From NCBI GenBank assembly GCA_013396525.1, contig VWYX01000123.1, positions 1,298,650 through 1,362,649 on the forward strand: a stretch of DNA of 64,000 nt, given 5' to 3'. Shown here one piece after another: positions 14,291 to 27,910 of this stretch (position 1 is its first letter; the number at the start of each line of letters is the position of its first letter). Made by a program: the position numbers and the translations under genes. Under the pieces are notes generated by a model, which made no database searches, was not told where the DNA came from, and was given only the letters and a program-made list of their open reading frames with translations. The DNA comes from Chaetorhynchus papuensis. Taxonomy: Eukaryota; Chordata; Aves; Passeriformes; Rhipiduridae.

Positions 14291-15490
14291 AAGAGTTTGG
14301 CTATAAACATCCAGTTCATTACATCTTGTCTTCCTGCACGGAAGTGTAGCTTTTCCTACGCTGCCAAGTGCTGATTTTTTCCTTAATCTGCACATAAAAA
14401 TATTACAGACAACCATTGTTTCCAGCTCAACAGCACATGGTTGGTTTATTAAGGATCAGAGACAATCACTTGCCAGAGGCTGGGTGGTGGTGTTCTTGCT
14501 GCAGTCCAGACCAGCAGAAAGTTTGCTAGCCAACTTTCCCAGAGCTCAAACACAACACAAGCGTGTCTGTGAAGAAGCTAAGAGCAATAAATACCCCGAA
14601 ACTCTGGCATGTGTTGAAGTATCATATGCTGACCTGAGAATTCATCTTCCAAATACGTTCACAAGAGACCAGGTTAATGCTGCAGAATGGGTGCACCTGC
14701 TTTGAAATCTTACAGGCAACGTGCAAATGGCACTTCATTTACATGATGCAAGCTTAGCATGCAGATAGTTTTAATAAATCCCTTTAAGGCAGCGTTGATA
14801 ACATTTTAGAAATTAATTTAACACAAGTCCTCATAAATGATTTCTTCACATTATACAATATCTCAAAGACTGTATGCCATTTGAGCAGATATCAAAATTC
14901 TGGGACTGAGCCCACCAGCTGGTGCAGCTGTGGAGGCAATGGCAAGGTCGGTGTCACAGCAAAGATGCCAGACACTACATTTAGTTAGCAAGCCCAGCAG
15001 GTGGATTAATTCACAATTAAGCAACCATCTCTTAAAACTCTATTCACCTTTTCCTCTGAGCTGAGGTGTAGGCGTGATAACCCAGGAAAGAAAAGTGATG
15101 GCTTCAACAAGTACAAATGCAATCTTGAACAATTTAATTAAATAGGGAAGGTGTTATTCATTCCATTCACATAAGGCAATATTCACACTGTAATGAAAAC
15201 AGTAATAATAAGCCATTGTATTCAACAGGACAATCTAGTCAAGAAAATACTCTCTCTATATCACATTTTGACACTTTTGGAAACATAAATTGATTATGAT
15301 TAACTCTAGAAATGTTGCCTTGTCTTTTGCAAAACAGATGAGTGGATTTAGGAATTCATCCAGCAAAAAGGCAGCCAAGGGCTTTGCTACTGCCAACAAA
15401 TACTCCACAATTTCCTCCACATCACTCTCACACTTGACCTCACCTCTGAACTGCAATGAGGTCTCGTGCTCCCCCTGCCTCTCAGTTTTT
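14291..15490. other. Unique noncoding DNA up to gap 1
   Basis: About 1.2 kb. The last 230 bases before the gap stay open on the minus strand and read like protein; this is reported as a finding because the gap prevents a decision. No other repeat or gene signal is visible. Confidence 0.45.
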
Positions 15491-15840
15491 NNNNNNNNNN
15501 NNNNNNNNNNNNNNNNNNNNNNNNNNNNNNNNNNNNNNNNNNNNNNNNNNNNNNNNNNNNNNNNNNNNNNNNNNNNNNNNNNNNNNNNNNNNNNNNNNNN
15601 NNNNNNNNNNNNNNNNNNNNNNNNNNNNNNNNNNNNNNNNNNNNNNNNNNNNNNNNNNNNNNNNNNNNNNNNNNNNNNNNNNNNNNNNNNNNNNNNNNNN
15701 NNNNNNNNNNNNNNNNNNNNNNNNNNNNNNNNNNNNNNNNNNNNNNNNNNNNNNNNNNNNNNNNNNNNNNNNNNNNNNNNNNNNNNNNNNNNNNNNNNNN
15801 NNNNNNNNNNNNNNNNNNNNNNNNNNNNNNNNNNNNNNNN
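15491..15840. other. Assembly gap (350 N)
   Basis: A run of 350 N. The left flank ends in TTTTT and the right flank starts AATTTTTG, so low-complexity sequence may have caused the break. Any reading frame crossing these coordinates is an artefact of the N run. Confidence 0.99.
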
Positions 15841-18800
15841 AATTTTTGAATGTGTAAGGCTAATACTACAACCAAAACAGAGAAACACAATATGCTGACT
15901 TCTTTAATCATGACTCTGGCAGAACGTGAAGACAAAAACTCACAGTTTGGCTCACTGTCACATATTTCTCCCTTTAAATAAAGAGAATCTTTAAAGAATC
16001 ATTTCTAAACCCTGTATCAGCTTCAAGCACAGTCAATGATGCTTTGGAAGGATCCCTTCTCCAAGAATACAATTTCTTCAGCACTTGTGGCTTAAGTCTT
16101 TTACCACCCCTGATGCTCATCTTCAATTTTTTTTCCATTCTGTCATTTACCATTTTCACAAATAAATACGCTTCACCATGTTTTTCTTTCCTTCCCATGA
16201 ATTACTCTAACATAAAATACCAGTTCTAAATCCTAACATTTCCTATCCTACTGCACAAGAAATGTAAGCTATTCACATTCACCTCTGCTAATGTGACCTA
16301 TGCCAAGTGAATAAAAGTTATAAAGATCCGTGATTTTCCCCAGCTGTGATTGCACTACTTCAATTCTGTCAACAACACTTTCTTCTCCAAGGTAATGCCA
16401 TTGATAGACAACCTGATTTTTTCATGGTGACCTACGATTAATCATCTTTCTGCTCATGCTGACATGATCTCCAGGACATTTTCACAATGCGTTTCTTTAA
16501 AAATAACTGATATGTAGGAAGCCCTAATATAATATATTTGATAGAGACAAACATATAAAGATGAAAAGAAAAATTATGTTAACAGTATTCACTTTTGTAG
16601 ATTTCGTCAGCATCCGTGTTTCCCAGGGAAACACTACTGGTTTAAGTACAGGAATTCATAATTTTCTGAAATTTCTGTCATAAATATGACAATTGTCACT
16701 TTAGGAATATGTTTTACCAAACCCAAAGGAGCTATTTTTGTCCTGAAGTAGACCATGCAACCAGTAAAATTTTATGGCTTCTGGTCATGAATTTATTTTT
16801 CACCTTCTCCTTCAGGGACAACAAATACAGCCTTATTACCAAGAGGAGCAGCCTTTCCTTGGTGTGACAGATAAAGAATTTAATAGTTTGCCTTAGGCTT
16901 TGTCAAACATTCTGTACTTCTGTGTTGTTAATGAAATGTTGTTTAGGTCCTCGGAGCACTAATTTTACTTATTTGTTTGGATTGGTAAGGAATGACAAAA
17001 GAAATAACCGGTTTTTACACTTAAATATCAACTTAAGCAAATAAACTACTCTTGTGTCATAGGGAGAGGAATTGTTTCCAGAATGCCTGCTTGTCAACAG
17101 ATGAGAAGGGGACAGAAATGAAGGTAACAGAGCCCAGTAATTTTCTCACTGAAGAGGTCTCATTCATAATTCGTTCACTACAGAGAAATAAATACTTGCA
17201 CTTGTCAAAGCTGAAATGGGCACCCAGCGCCTTTGATCAGTGCTTCATGGGCAGCAGCACGTACACCACATGCACAGGGACGAGTCTGTGAGGCTGGATC
17301 TTGCCTCAGCTCTGTCTCCCACTCTTTGCTATCCATCAAAAAGCACAGGTAAAAAAATTATGGAACACCTCTGGAATAATGATACACAAGTGATGTGTTT
17401 TGATTCCCTAGAGATGTGTATGAGCTACCCCGCTGGCCTGCTGAGGAGGCTGGCACTGAATCAGACCCCGCAGCCAGTTGTGCTCCTCCCAGCCTTTTCC
17501 TCCTTCCCCTCTCCTACTCTGGTGTTGGAGGTGAGGTAGAGTTTGCCAGCTCCTTGGGTGTTTGAATGTCTTACACCTGAATATTTCAAACTTATGCAAA
17601 ATACAGCATAAGTGCACAAATATTGAGCTCCATCTTCAGTCTGAGTTGAGTTTCCTGCTAGAAAGAGTGTTTCACATGACTGTTTCTGTGGTTATTGGGG
17701 ATGAAAGGGTTCATTGGGAGGGAGAGCTGCTTCAAAAGGCACAAAGTTACTCCTTTGGGAGCACTGCTATCTGAAATGGCCTCAAAAGAGAACAACAGAT
17801 CCTATTCAAGGAGGCTCTGAGCTCAGGGTCAGACATAAACCATAGCTTTAGACCAAACCAGAGCACTGAGTCGGATCATGGCCAGGTCCAGGAAAAAAGA
17901 ATTGGCTACAAATCTAGACCTGAGCATCATAGCTCAGAGCCTGTTTGAATGCATACTTCAGTCTTTATTATTTGTTACATTCTGACCAAGCAGGATATGA
18001 GCAAGTGGCTGCAGGCTGCTGCTGAGCACACTGCATCGTGTTCTGGCAGCAGTGGGGACACTTCATGCACAGGGCCCTGTTAATTAATAAACATGTGCAA
18101 ATGCAGGGATACCACTTTTGGGATGAGGAGCTCTTGGCCCAGAGATTACTGGAGGCAATGCTGAGGGAGTGCCACAGGAGGTATTGCTGTCTCTGCTTTG
18201 GTCCCCTACCCTCCTAAACCATCTGCTACAAGTTGCTTCTGTAAATTAGAGAGTGAACCAGGTGAAGATTTTGACTCCTTTGGTATGGCTGGTCTTAAAT
18301 GCTGAAACACAAAGGCATCATTAAGTATATTAGCTAAGTATCAGCACTGGCATTACAAAGAAGATAAGCCAGAGCCAAGTGCACAGGCTGTGAAATACCC
18401 TTTTGCACTGCTTTTATGGGGGCTTGGGGGATTCTAAGTCTCAGAAGTTGCTTCTCTGCCAGCCTTTCTTGGTGGCCGCCTTCCCGTGAGAATTGAGAGT
18501 GAGCTATGCTCTGGTTATCTATAACTGCACCAGGGCCTGGTGGGAGCCCTGGCCAACCAGTATAAGTCACAAAAAAAGGCTTGGCAGGCTCAGCTCGGTA
18601 CTGGCTGCTGCCCCCAGAGTGATCTCACAGGGAGAACTGAGGAGTACTGCTCCCAGAAAAGATGGGATGCATTTTCACACAATCCGATTTTCCCAAGGAA
18701 CTACAATCACAGTCTCCTCGGCAGTGTGCATTATTGCGGTGAGAGGGATGGTGCAGGTGGACAAACACTTCTGTCATTTAAAGTGCACTTGAAATTCTTG

Positions 18801-21800
18801 GAAAGACAGTAATAGCTCTTTCTTTTCCATTTTAGAAAGACAAGAGACCATTTAGTAGCTGATAGGTCTCAGAACAGCAAAAGGATGGGATATTCTTTAC
18901 CAAAAGTGATGTTAGTTAAGCTAGTCCTTGTTTATCCCAGTGGCAGATTTTAACCAAGGTGGAAGCTTTGGGGCTAACCTCAACATCCAGATCGAATTTG
19001 TCAGTGATAGTGATGCCTCCTTCCAAATGTAGTTTTAGATCTACAGATGAATTGCATTATGAAAGAGGATGGTGCTGCACAGACACTGTATGAATTACTA
19101 CATGCTCATGACTGTGTCTACCATTTTGTGGAAGTCCAGGGAACTGCCTCAGGGAATGAAGAATGAGACATGGCTTGTAGCATGGCAAAACTGAAAAACA
19201 AAGTTCCAGGAGAGTCATCCTCAGCAAACCCTTTTCTGAGATTACAGCTGAAGTAACAGCAACAATTGGTAAACAGGCATTAATCAAGCTAGCCAATTTC
19301 TCTTAGTGAGAGTAATTAGCTACTCTGCCAGCTCCCAGTCTGCTCTGGAGGGTTGATTGGCTGGTAGAAAATTTTCATGGCAGACATGTGAATGTACACA
19401 TCCGTACACAGATCCTGACCAGATTATAAATTAGCTTCACCGTGGAAGCTTTCATGCGTAAAGGCTATTTTGAGAGAGAGAAGTGCTCTGTACAAAGCCA
19501 CGTAGTGTGATGTCTTAGTTCCGTGGTTGGCAATGGGACATTTTCTATTTATTTTTATGAAGCTAGGATTTTACCGACTGTTTTACTCATATGTATTCTC
19601 TCTCCGCAAGCTTAATCTTCAGGGGGTTTGAACAGCTGTCAGACCGAAGTGGCAGAAGGAGAGGGGCTGGTTTCTGTGCAGTGAACATATTTTGGAATCC
19701 AAGAATGGATTCAGCTAAAGCCTGAATTACCCCAACAGCAGATACACTTGGGTAAGCACAACTGAAACAAGGGCTAACTCTAATTTTTGAGTCTGATCTG
19801 CTGCCCACCTGTAACACAGGGAAAACTCGTGGGAGTATGCTTCCTCCATAAATGAAGTTACTCATAGATACCTTTATTCGACTAATCCCTTACTTTATTC
19901 CATCTAAAGCACACTCCTATGCTAAACTGCAGCTGAAGAGTCCATCTCATAGAGTGGATTGGCAGCCTGGGACTAAATAACCACTGAAGCATAAAAGGGA
20001 AGGTAAAAGAGAATGAAAAGACAAATATTTACCCTCTGCGGGGTACATTCATAAAGAATAATGCTTCTGAAAAGCAAGTAACAATTTTGAGTTCTTAAGC
20101 AAGTTGATGAAGGAGGGGTCATATTTCCAGAGGTTCAATGCTGGGTACTTGGGAATTCTGCATCTGAAAAGTGAGGAATTCAAAATTGTTATTCACCCAA
20201 CAGAAATATTGGCTTATATTCTTGGATTTGGTAACATTCCTAATTTTCAAACCTTCAGCTGGGTTTATTTTTTAAACAGTTGCTTTTCAGTTCAAGTGTT
20301 CATCTTCTAATTTCTTGATCTCCTGCTCTCTTGGCTTCTTTCATTAAAGAAAAAGATAGATAAATAGCAAAACTGAGGGAGCTCATTTCACATGCAAGAA
20401 AACATAATTTTTTTTCAGCAACGTCTGTGTGTTTCTCTCTTTCTTTTCCTACTGCTGTTTTTTAAGGGCTGGCATGAGCAACCCATGTAGCTGGAGGAGG
20501 AGGTGTGTATGGTGCAATTTCTGATGTTTGTGTGAGATTACAAAGGCAGCACGTAACTGTATGTGCCTCCTATTATAGAGAGCCTGTAATGTGCAAAATG
20601 CTATTTCCCAGCTGTTCCTCTCGTGTATCAAAGAGTTTACAATTAAATTACTCAAATCCAAGGCCGTACAAGACTTCTACCTCTCTTGTAGTCAGCAGCT
20701 TATATATGTATGTGAATCAGACAGTAGAGCTGAAGTCAAAGGTCTGAGTCTTGCAAAACAAAGCTATTCAAGGATGTTAAATCTTCACAAGACTGAAACA
20801 TGACTGGAAAACCAAATGGATAATAGAGTCTGTGTTAACCAGTAATTTCTGCTGGAAGGATTTTTAGCTCATCAAAGTAGAGGAAATCAGCTGCATTAGT
20901 GTTTTATACAAACTATTAGGCATGTCTGAACTTTCAATTAAGTAGACTAGAAGAAGAATCAAATGCTGCTTTCATTAGAGTCTTTCATTTGTTGTTTACC
21001 TTAAGGGTATATATATAATTTGTGGGCTTTTAATTTACAATCAAAAATAAAATAATAAAACTACTTTTAGCTACTTCCTTGTGAAAAGCAAATACTGCAT
21101 TGCAAGCCCTGCCTTCTTCAATATTTGTACAGATTGGTAGGGCAGGGATTTACGTGTACGTGTCTAACACTGCAGATGTGTATATACAACATGCGTATGT
21201 ATTTTATATCCAATAAAAGCATGAAGAGAAGGGAGGCTTTCTGGGCTGTGTCAGAATCATTACGAGAACCAATTGATCCAGAATTTGAGAAAAGTGTTTG
21301 TGGCACAATGTTGTGCTGCGAGCGATGCCAAATCCAGCACTGCATAAACCTGTTGAGGTACCAGCCATGCTTAACTGCATTAAAGGGCATTGTGCCAAAT
21401 GTGAAGACATAGGACCAGTTTCTGGAGGGCTCATCTGGCTATTCTGCTTCTCCAGGCTGAATTTAATGAGACATTGGTTCAGTTTAGCGCTCTCCATTTC
21501 TGGCTTCTTGAATATTGTTCACTTTCTGTATAGTGGCACAACGTAAACAGAGGGACAGCGTCTAGCTTTTTCTCTATGTATCTCTCTTAACAGCATCAAA
21601 ACTGGGACATCTACTGGGAATGATCAATGTGTGAACGAACTTTTCTTCCCAGGAAGAACTCCAAATTCTGCTTTTCTACTTCCATTAGCTATTGGTAAAA
21701 ATTGCTGTTACTGTCCCACCTGACTATTTGCAAAATAGGGACACTGTTTGTTGTAGAACAAATGTGGGTGCCACATTTGGAGATGGGGAGCAAGTTCAGA

Positions 21801-24800
21801 TGCTTGATTTGGTATTACTGAGGCAACATTTATTTGGAGGAATCAATATATTTTGTTAGATCAGCTGATTAAAGTGGGAAACATTACGTACTTGAAAATA
21901 TAAAGAGTTAGGAGCCTTTCTGCTCATCCTAGACATTATTTGTGCCAGTCTAGAACCCCAGTTTACTGATAGTGTGCTAACTGTGGCCTTTGTGTTTCCT
22001 TCTGGCTGTATAAGATAACAGCTTAGCTTGTTTGTGCATAAATGTGTCCACATGGAACAGACACTCTTAAAACCAGAGAGGAAAAATCATGGAAATGGTG
22101 AATACACTAACCTTTAAATTTCTCATGTGAAAACAATTAACACTTTATTTTATATTACTTTATTAGGAAGTAATAAAGAAGGGCTAAAACTCTAGGGCTT
22201 TTCTAATAACTCTGCTAGCTGTAACACTGCTGATAACAAGACACATCTGTTGATTATGCTGTTTTGAGTGCTCCCTCCTTTCACCTCTTGCTCCCATCCA
22301 CACTCTCATTTTGGCATCTGCAATTAACTGTGGCCCTCAATAATAACTGCCATCTCCCAAGCCTATCTTCTTCCCTGGGTTTCAGCAGCAGTATCCATTT
22401 CAGGGCCTCAAATCAAGTAATGAAGGAAACTTGTCCTGTTCCTATAGTAAGTCACAGATAATTACTAGTCACAGAGAAAGGAAGAGAACGATCAGAAAAA
22501 ATTAAAAGACAAACACTCAAAAAATGCAAGAATAGCCTGTGTCCAGCATCTCTGTGAGGAGGCCTGGGAGCACAGAGAGAGGGTGTTGGGTCAATGATAT
22601 CCATGTGACAGTGACACCCTTCCCATCCAATAAACCACAGCCTGCGCTCAATGCCTCATCTATCATCGCATAAGACACGCTGCTAATTTTTAAGGAGTGA
22701 GTAATAAGAGCAACTCCTACACGTGCACACCCCCTGCACAGGCACACTTGAAAGGCAGGAGCATCTCTTCCCCATAACTGCCCTGGGGGTGCTTCTATTT
22801 AAAGAACCACCCCATGGGACACGTGGCAGTCCCAGCTGCTGCTGTGGATGCCCCAAGGGGTGCAGAGCCTAATGGGTCTGCTCCCAGTCACATAGAGACC
22901 TCTGAGTTACCCGGAGAGAGGAGAGGGAATGAAGGGAAGTGAGTGATAAAGCACAAAACCCATCCCAAATGCATACACGGAGCCATGGGTTCCTGCTGCA
23001 CCCAGGTACCTCCATGCAAATACTACTTGGCGCAAGGTTTGGGAAGTCTGGCAGAGGCTGAGGGAGCTGCTGTGGTTCCACAAATCGTGCCGTGGATTGC
23101 GTGGGGGAGGACCTTTGGCAGCAAACCCTTTATCCGCAGTGGCTGCTGCCTGTCCCTGCAGCTGAGCCCTGTCTGCCGGCACGGCTGGCACAGCTCGCCC
23201 AGGGCGGGAGCCAGCACAGCAGGGCAGAGGCCAAGCGGGGCAGAGCTGCTCAGGGAACTCAGCCTTTGGCAGAGACATCTGGCACGATTTCCTGCGGTGT
23301 GGGATATCTGTGGTGTCAGGGGACCTCCCCATGCCGCAGGGAAGCTAAGCTCACCTGGCTTTTGAGACCACACCAGTCTTCAGAGCTGACAGGATTAAAA
23401 ATGCGCTGGGTTTAGTGCAATAAGCTTGGCTGCTGCCAAACGTAAATGGGAAAAATCTCACAAACTTCTGGTATTTAACGATGAACAGTCTTCGTATTCC
23501 CATTTTAACTGGACAATGCTCCCTTAGGAATTGTGGCAGATAGACAGAGGTCTCAACAGCAGCCTGGGCTCTGTTATAGCTATAGATGACTGAGTGCAAT
23601 CAGAAGCATGCTTTGCCCCATTTCTGCAGCAAAATCAGTCACGTTGGGATGTAATCCTAAGGCTGACTACACTGTTTTGATCCAGCTTCCCCAAATCAGT
23701 GCCATGCAAAGGAAAGTGATGACAGTTACAGAAAAGTAAAACTATATTTCCTTTGAGGATTGCCTCCTTTCCCTAAGAAGTATGTCAATTTAATGTTGCC
23801 ATTAAGTCCTGTGACTGGTACACGTCAAAATGCTAGTGCTCACTGTTATCTTTCTATAACTCAGCAGAAAGCTGCTGATAGAAGTGACAGTGATTCTTAT
23901 ATGTGAGACAAATACTGATGTCTTGCTAGAGATATTTGCATTTTTCAATCAGAAAAAAAAATAATTAAAGGAGACTGGGTACTATTAAAAGGGCATTAGC
24001 AAAGTTTTCCCTCTCTAGACTGACAAAACCCCCTGAGAATACAAAGGACAACACAAGGCAAACATCTGTTCAAATAAAGGGCGTTAGAGAACGGCCTTTT
24101 GTTGCATTGAAGTAATATTCCACCTATAAAAATTAACCACTCTGTTTTTCCCCACGCTTTATATCATACTCAGTTCTTAGGATTATGTTTACTGGAAAGT
24201 TTTGATTGTGTCATTTCTTTTCACTGCAAGCTAATTTATGGTTCCATGTAATTTAATCACATTTTCTTCAGCCTTCTACTACAATACAAGTCTGGGACAA
24301 ATAAAAAGCCATCATTCAAAGGAATAACATACTTCCTTAACACAAACTGACATAAGAAAGCAGGCTAGGGCTCAGACAATCCCAGACCTGCTCCATTAAG
24401 AGATGACATTTTTAACAACAGATCTGTCGGACCCCACTGGAAATAATGGGCCCTCATCACGGCACGACAGGTGATTATGTTCTGGAAATGTTCCAGTGCC
24501 AGCTGTGTAGCTGCATGTTATTTGTAACCTCTGTAATTGCAGCTTTTCAAAACCATTTTTATTTGGAAAGCCAGTATAGAGGACAAAAAAACCCCTAAAA
24601 ACAACCTACCACCATTTGTTCAGAGAAGGAAAAATCAGCATATCAAAGGCTGAATAGTAGTGGCCTGTTTTCTGAATTGCTAGCTTAGACACCCTTCTTC
24701 TAAGAAACCCCCAAATCTTAATGTAATCACTGTTACATGTTTTCCCCTTTCCTCACAGTCCAGTTACTGTTCCTGCTTACAAATGAATGGATCAACAAGC

Positions 24801-27529
24801 ATCTGCTTAATGCCTGCGAGGGCAATCCCTTCTGAAATATTAAAAGGCTGAGAAGCTGAGCCTGTTCTTGAGGGTTGCTTGAGCAGTAAGTAGAGTCCTC
24901 TGTGTATCTGGGGTTGAACCAAGAAGGAGTCAGAGAAACAAGACATCTACATTTGCTCCCAACTAATCTTCATGTGTTTTCTCACGTGCTTTTAAATATC
25001 CTGTTACCATCAGGCTGGGCCAAGAATGAGCTTGAGCAACCACATGAGCCCACTACCACCAGCTCCTCTGGTTAGGTCACTGTTGTCACACTGAGTCACC
25101 ATTCATTCAAAACCACCCATGGAGAGATGACAATAATTTCCTTTCCTCTGTACAGAGCAAAGCAAACTTTTGACCTCCACATGAATTCTAATTCTTTCGC
25201 ACTGTTCATCTTGCTTGCCTTGGAACTTACGGAAAATTCTAGTCCTTGGATTTCTTTCCTTAGGTCACATCTGAATATAGATTTAGAAATTAGTAGGAGA
25301 GGGTTACTCTGCCCCCCAAGTTACAAAAATTGCCTACCCGTTATGCAAGTGATGGATTACTAAAGCAGGAATGTGGGTAGTTATATTCCTGGTGGAATAA
25401 ATAATCTAGGCATGAATCACCTTTTCTCCATTGCTGTATATTCAGAGCAAATACTTCTATATCCATGATTTCTCAAACCATCCAAGAAAAAAAGTATCTA
25501 AAAAGAAGTCACAGGAGAACAGAAGGAAGTTTAAAGAGCTTTCCTAGGATTTTTAGTTGCCAGGGTAACCATTTTAGTCTGTAATCAATATGTTTGGCAT
25601 GTTTCTATTGCTTTGTGACTGTTCCCACAGATAACATTGAAAGGTGTTTGGGGAAAACACTGGAAGCAAAGACAACTAGTAACTTTGGGATAAAATGATT
25701 CGGATATGAGAAAAGGAAATAACTTATCCCCCAAATAGTCTTCAGACTATATCTGATTTTCTTGAGAAATAGTGGAGTAATTTTGTTTAATAGGTTTGCA
25801 GGATTTAAGAGGATCCTTTGGAATATGTGAGTTTCAGCACAATGCCTACCAAGCTGCACAAAAGCTACATTTTAAATTTTCTCCCCATGTTAAATGCATT
25901 GCATTGTACACAGCATTCTGTGTCAACCAGTGAAGAATTACCGTTTGAGTGAGCACCTCCTGAGTTTAAAAAAACACATAGCAAGCCCACCACCAAGCTG
26001 CTTTAGCAAAATAACTGACCAATGTTACCTATTTAAATTTATTATTGATAAGACAACGCAAATATTAGCCACTGATCCAATACGCATTGTTAAGAATTTT
26101 AGGAGTATCCCTATTTTTGCAGTGTTTTCTAACTGAGCCTTTCAGAGAGTTTTAGTAAATACAGGTAAGCATTATTCTTATTCTAAAGGCAGACATATAC
26201 TGGCAAAAAGCAATAAAATTATTTCCTCAGCTCTTTCACAGGAAAGCAGAACATGGCTCGTTGCTACAATTATGGGTTGTTCCTCTGTAGACATTTCCAT
26301 GTGTCTGCAGCTGCATGGAGCAGAAGCTTATGACCCAAACCCTCTTACTCATCTCCTCCTGCCCTGTTTCTTCTCTTTCTTGGAGTGGTGCATCACAAGG
26401 CCTGCATCAGATGTCTGTGATGGATCTGACCCAGGTTAAGGAGACTGCATGACCTAACCTGTGTTTCAGAAGGAAAACAGCAAGGAAGCTTTAGTACATT
26501 TGCTGTTTTTCAGAACCTCCTCCTACCCCCGCGTTCTGAACCCACAAGACATCAAAATGTTAGAATAACTATTTATTCAGTTCAGCCTATTTTTTATTGC
26601 AGTCTTTTTCAAACAGAGAATCTTCAAAAACTTCACAGCTCAAGATAAAATTAGAAACTACTTTAAAGGACTTGCTGCAGAGATGGCAAGATTGCAAGAG
26701 AGAAGACATAAGGAGATATGTCAGAACAGAAAAGGAAGATTTTTTTTAAAATGAACGTCTGTATGGATGGGCATTTCCCATAGCTACAAGGCAAAGAGAA
26801 AGGAGGAAAATTTAAAAAAAAATGAAATGAGCTATTAATTTTATCCATTGGCATTTACTTAGATCATAAAGCATCCTCCCATTTGTTTCTGGATGGTATT
26901 ATGCAGATTTTGTGGTGTTTGCAGATGCCCCATGTGGAAATTTCTCAGTTCAATCTGGTCTTACTGAACCAATCCAAATTTTCTTTCTCTGAAAAAATAC
27001 CAGGGGTCTTGGTGGTGAATTTAGTGAAAGGTGACAGACACTTCTGTCATTGATCATGCCCCTGTTAACTGGTGGTGTGATAAAGGCTGTTCCCCCTCCT
27101 GGGAAGTGCTGCAAGGCAATTCTGAGATGTTCCAGTCAGGTGTTTGCTTCATCTGTGGCACTTGTGTTCCTTCATCTTACATTATCTTTAAATAATTACT
27201 ACTATTGGCTTTGCTTTCTATTATAATTAAGGACTTGTTTTGTGGCCATACCGGTGGGACCAGGAGCTCAGGTACCATTGCCTGAGGAAAAATAAGCCTG
27301 TGGAGTACAAGCCTGTCATGCCAGAGTCTGTTGCTTCTGATAAAGAAAAGGGAAACAATGTTTTTGCAAAACAAGCTGTAAAGGCTTCCCATCTCTGCTC
27401 AGGAAAAAGGACGGACAGCGTGTTCAGTGTGAGCTGCAGATGCTGGCCTCAGCCAGCTCCCTCCAGGCAGGTCAACACTGCAGCTCTTGGATGTGCCCCG
27501 ACCCCACCTAGCTATGTGAAGTAATGGGC
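15841..27529. other. Unique noncoding DNA, no gene seen
   Basis: About 11.7 kb of mostly AT-rich unique sequence. 22.9-23.4 kb is clearly richer in G+C and CpG, and for that reason stays open in several frames on both strands (up to about 140 codons); no frame looks like a known protein. 24.05-24.56 kb is AT-rich with few CpG and may be conserved noncoding DNA. No CR1, tRNA or rRNA signature was seen. A few minus-strand frames between 15.97 and 16.44 kb are discussed in the findings. Confidence 0.5.
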
Positions 27530-27910
27530 AATAGTGCAGTATTCATGCTGGGGCATTGACTTCACACAAGATGGAGAAGTGCAAAGTTGTTTATTGCTCA
27601 GTGACAATTCCCTAGATACTAGCCCACAAACAGGATATAACCTCATATAAACAGGAAAGATGCTTCCCAGCGTGTCCCCCAGTCACCTGGAGTATTGCCT
27701 AGATGTTACCTATTATGGTAATAGGTAAACTATACCCTGTAAGGTCACAAACCACAATCTTCCCACACAATTGGTCAAGAAGGCCACTAACCCATAATTC
27801 TCTCTTCCAGCCCATCTCAGGTGACCTGGATGTGTTTCCATGGTTACCTCCAGGCCTAGGGAAGAGGCCTATTCTAGGCCTTCCAGGCCTGCTCTTCTAT
27901 AACACCCATG
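27530..27910 (-). mobile_element. Possible LTR (endogenous retrovirus-like), antisense
   Basis: Read on the minus strand, this block has the order expected of a retroviral LTR: a TATA-like TTTATATG near 27645-27651, then an AATAAA polyadenylation signal at 27590-27595 about 55 bases downstream, then a short U5-like segment. A compact TATA-to-AATAAA spacing is typical of LTR promoter and R regions, and the text resembles avian ERV LTRs in my general recollection. I cannot place either end: no clear TG/CA termini or target-site duplication was found. The limits given are approximate and the call is an inference. Confidence 0.35.

Noticed and set aside
15256..15935. Frames of 127-210 codons crossing gap 1
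   Set aside because: Most codons are N. Only the short real sequence at the edges can be assessed.
21420..21470. 'tctgcttctccaggctgaattta', similar to an antisense CR1 block
   Set aside because: An isolated match of about 20 bases with no other CR1 landmark on either side.
27236..27262. 'ggccatacc', reminiscent of 5S rRNA
   Set aside because: Nine shared bases only; the rest does not follow 5S sequence or structure.
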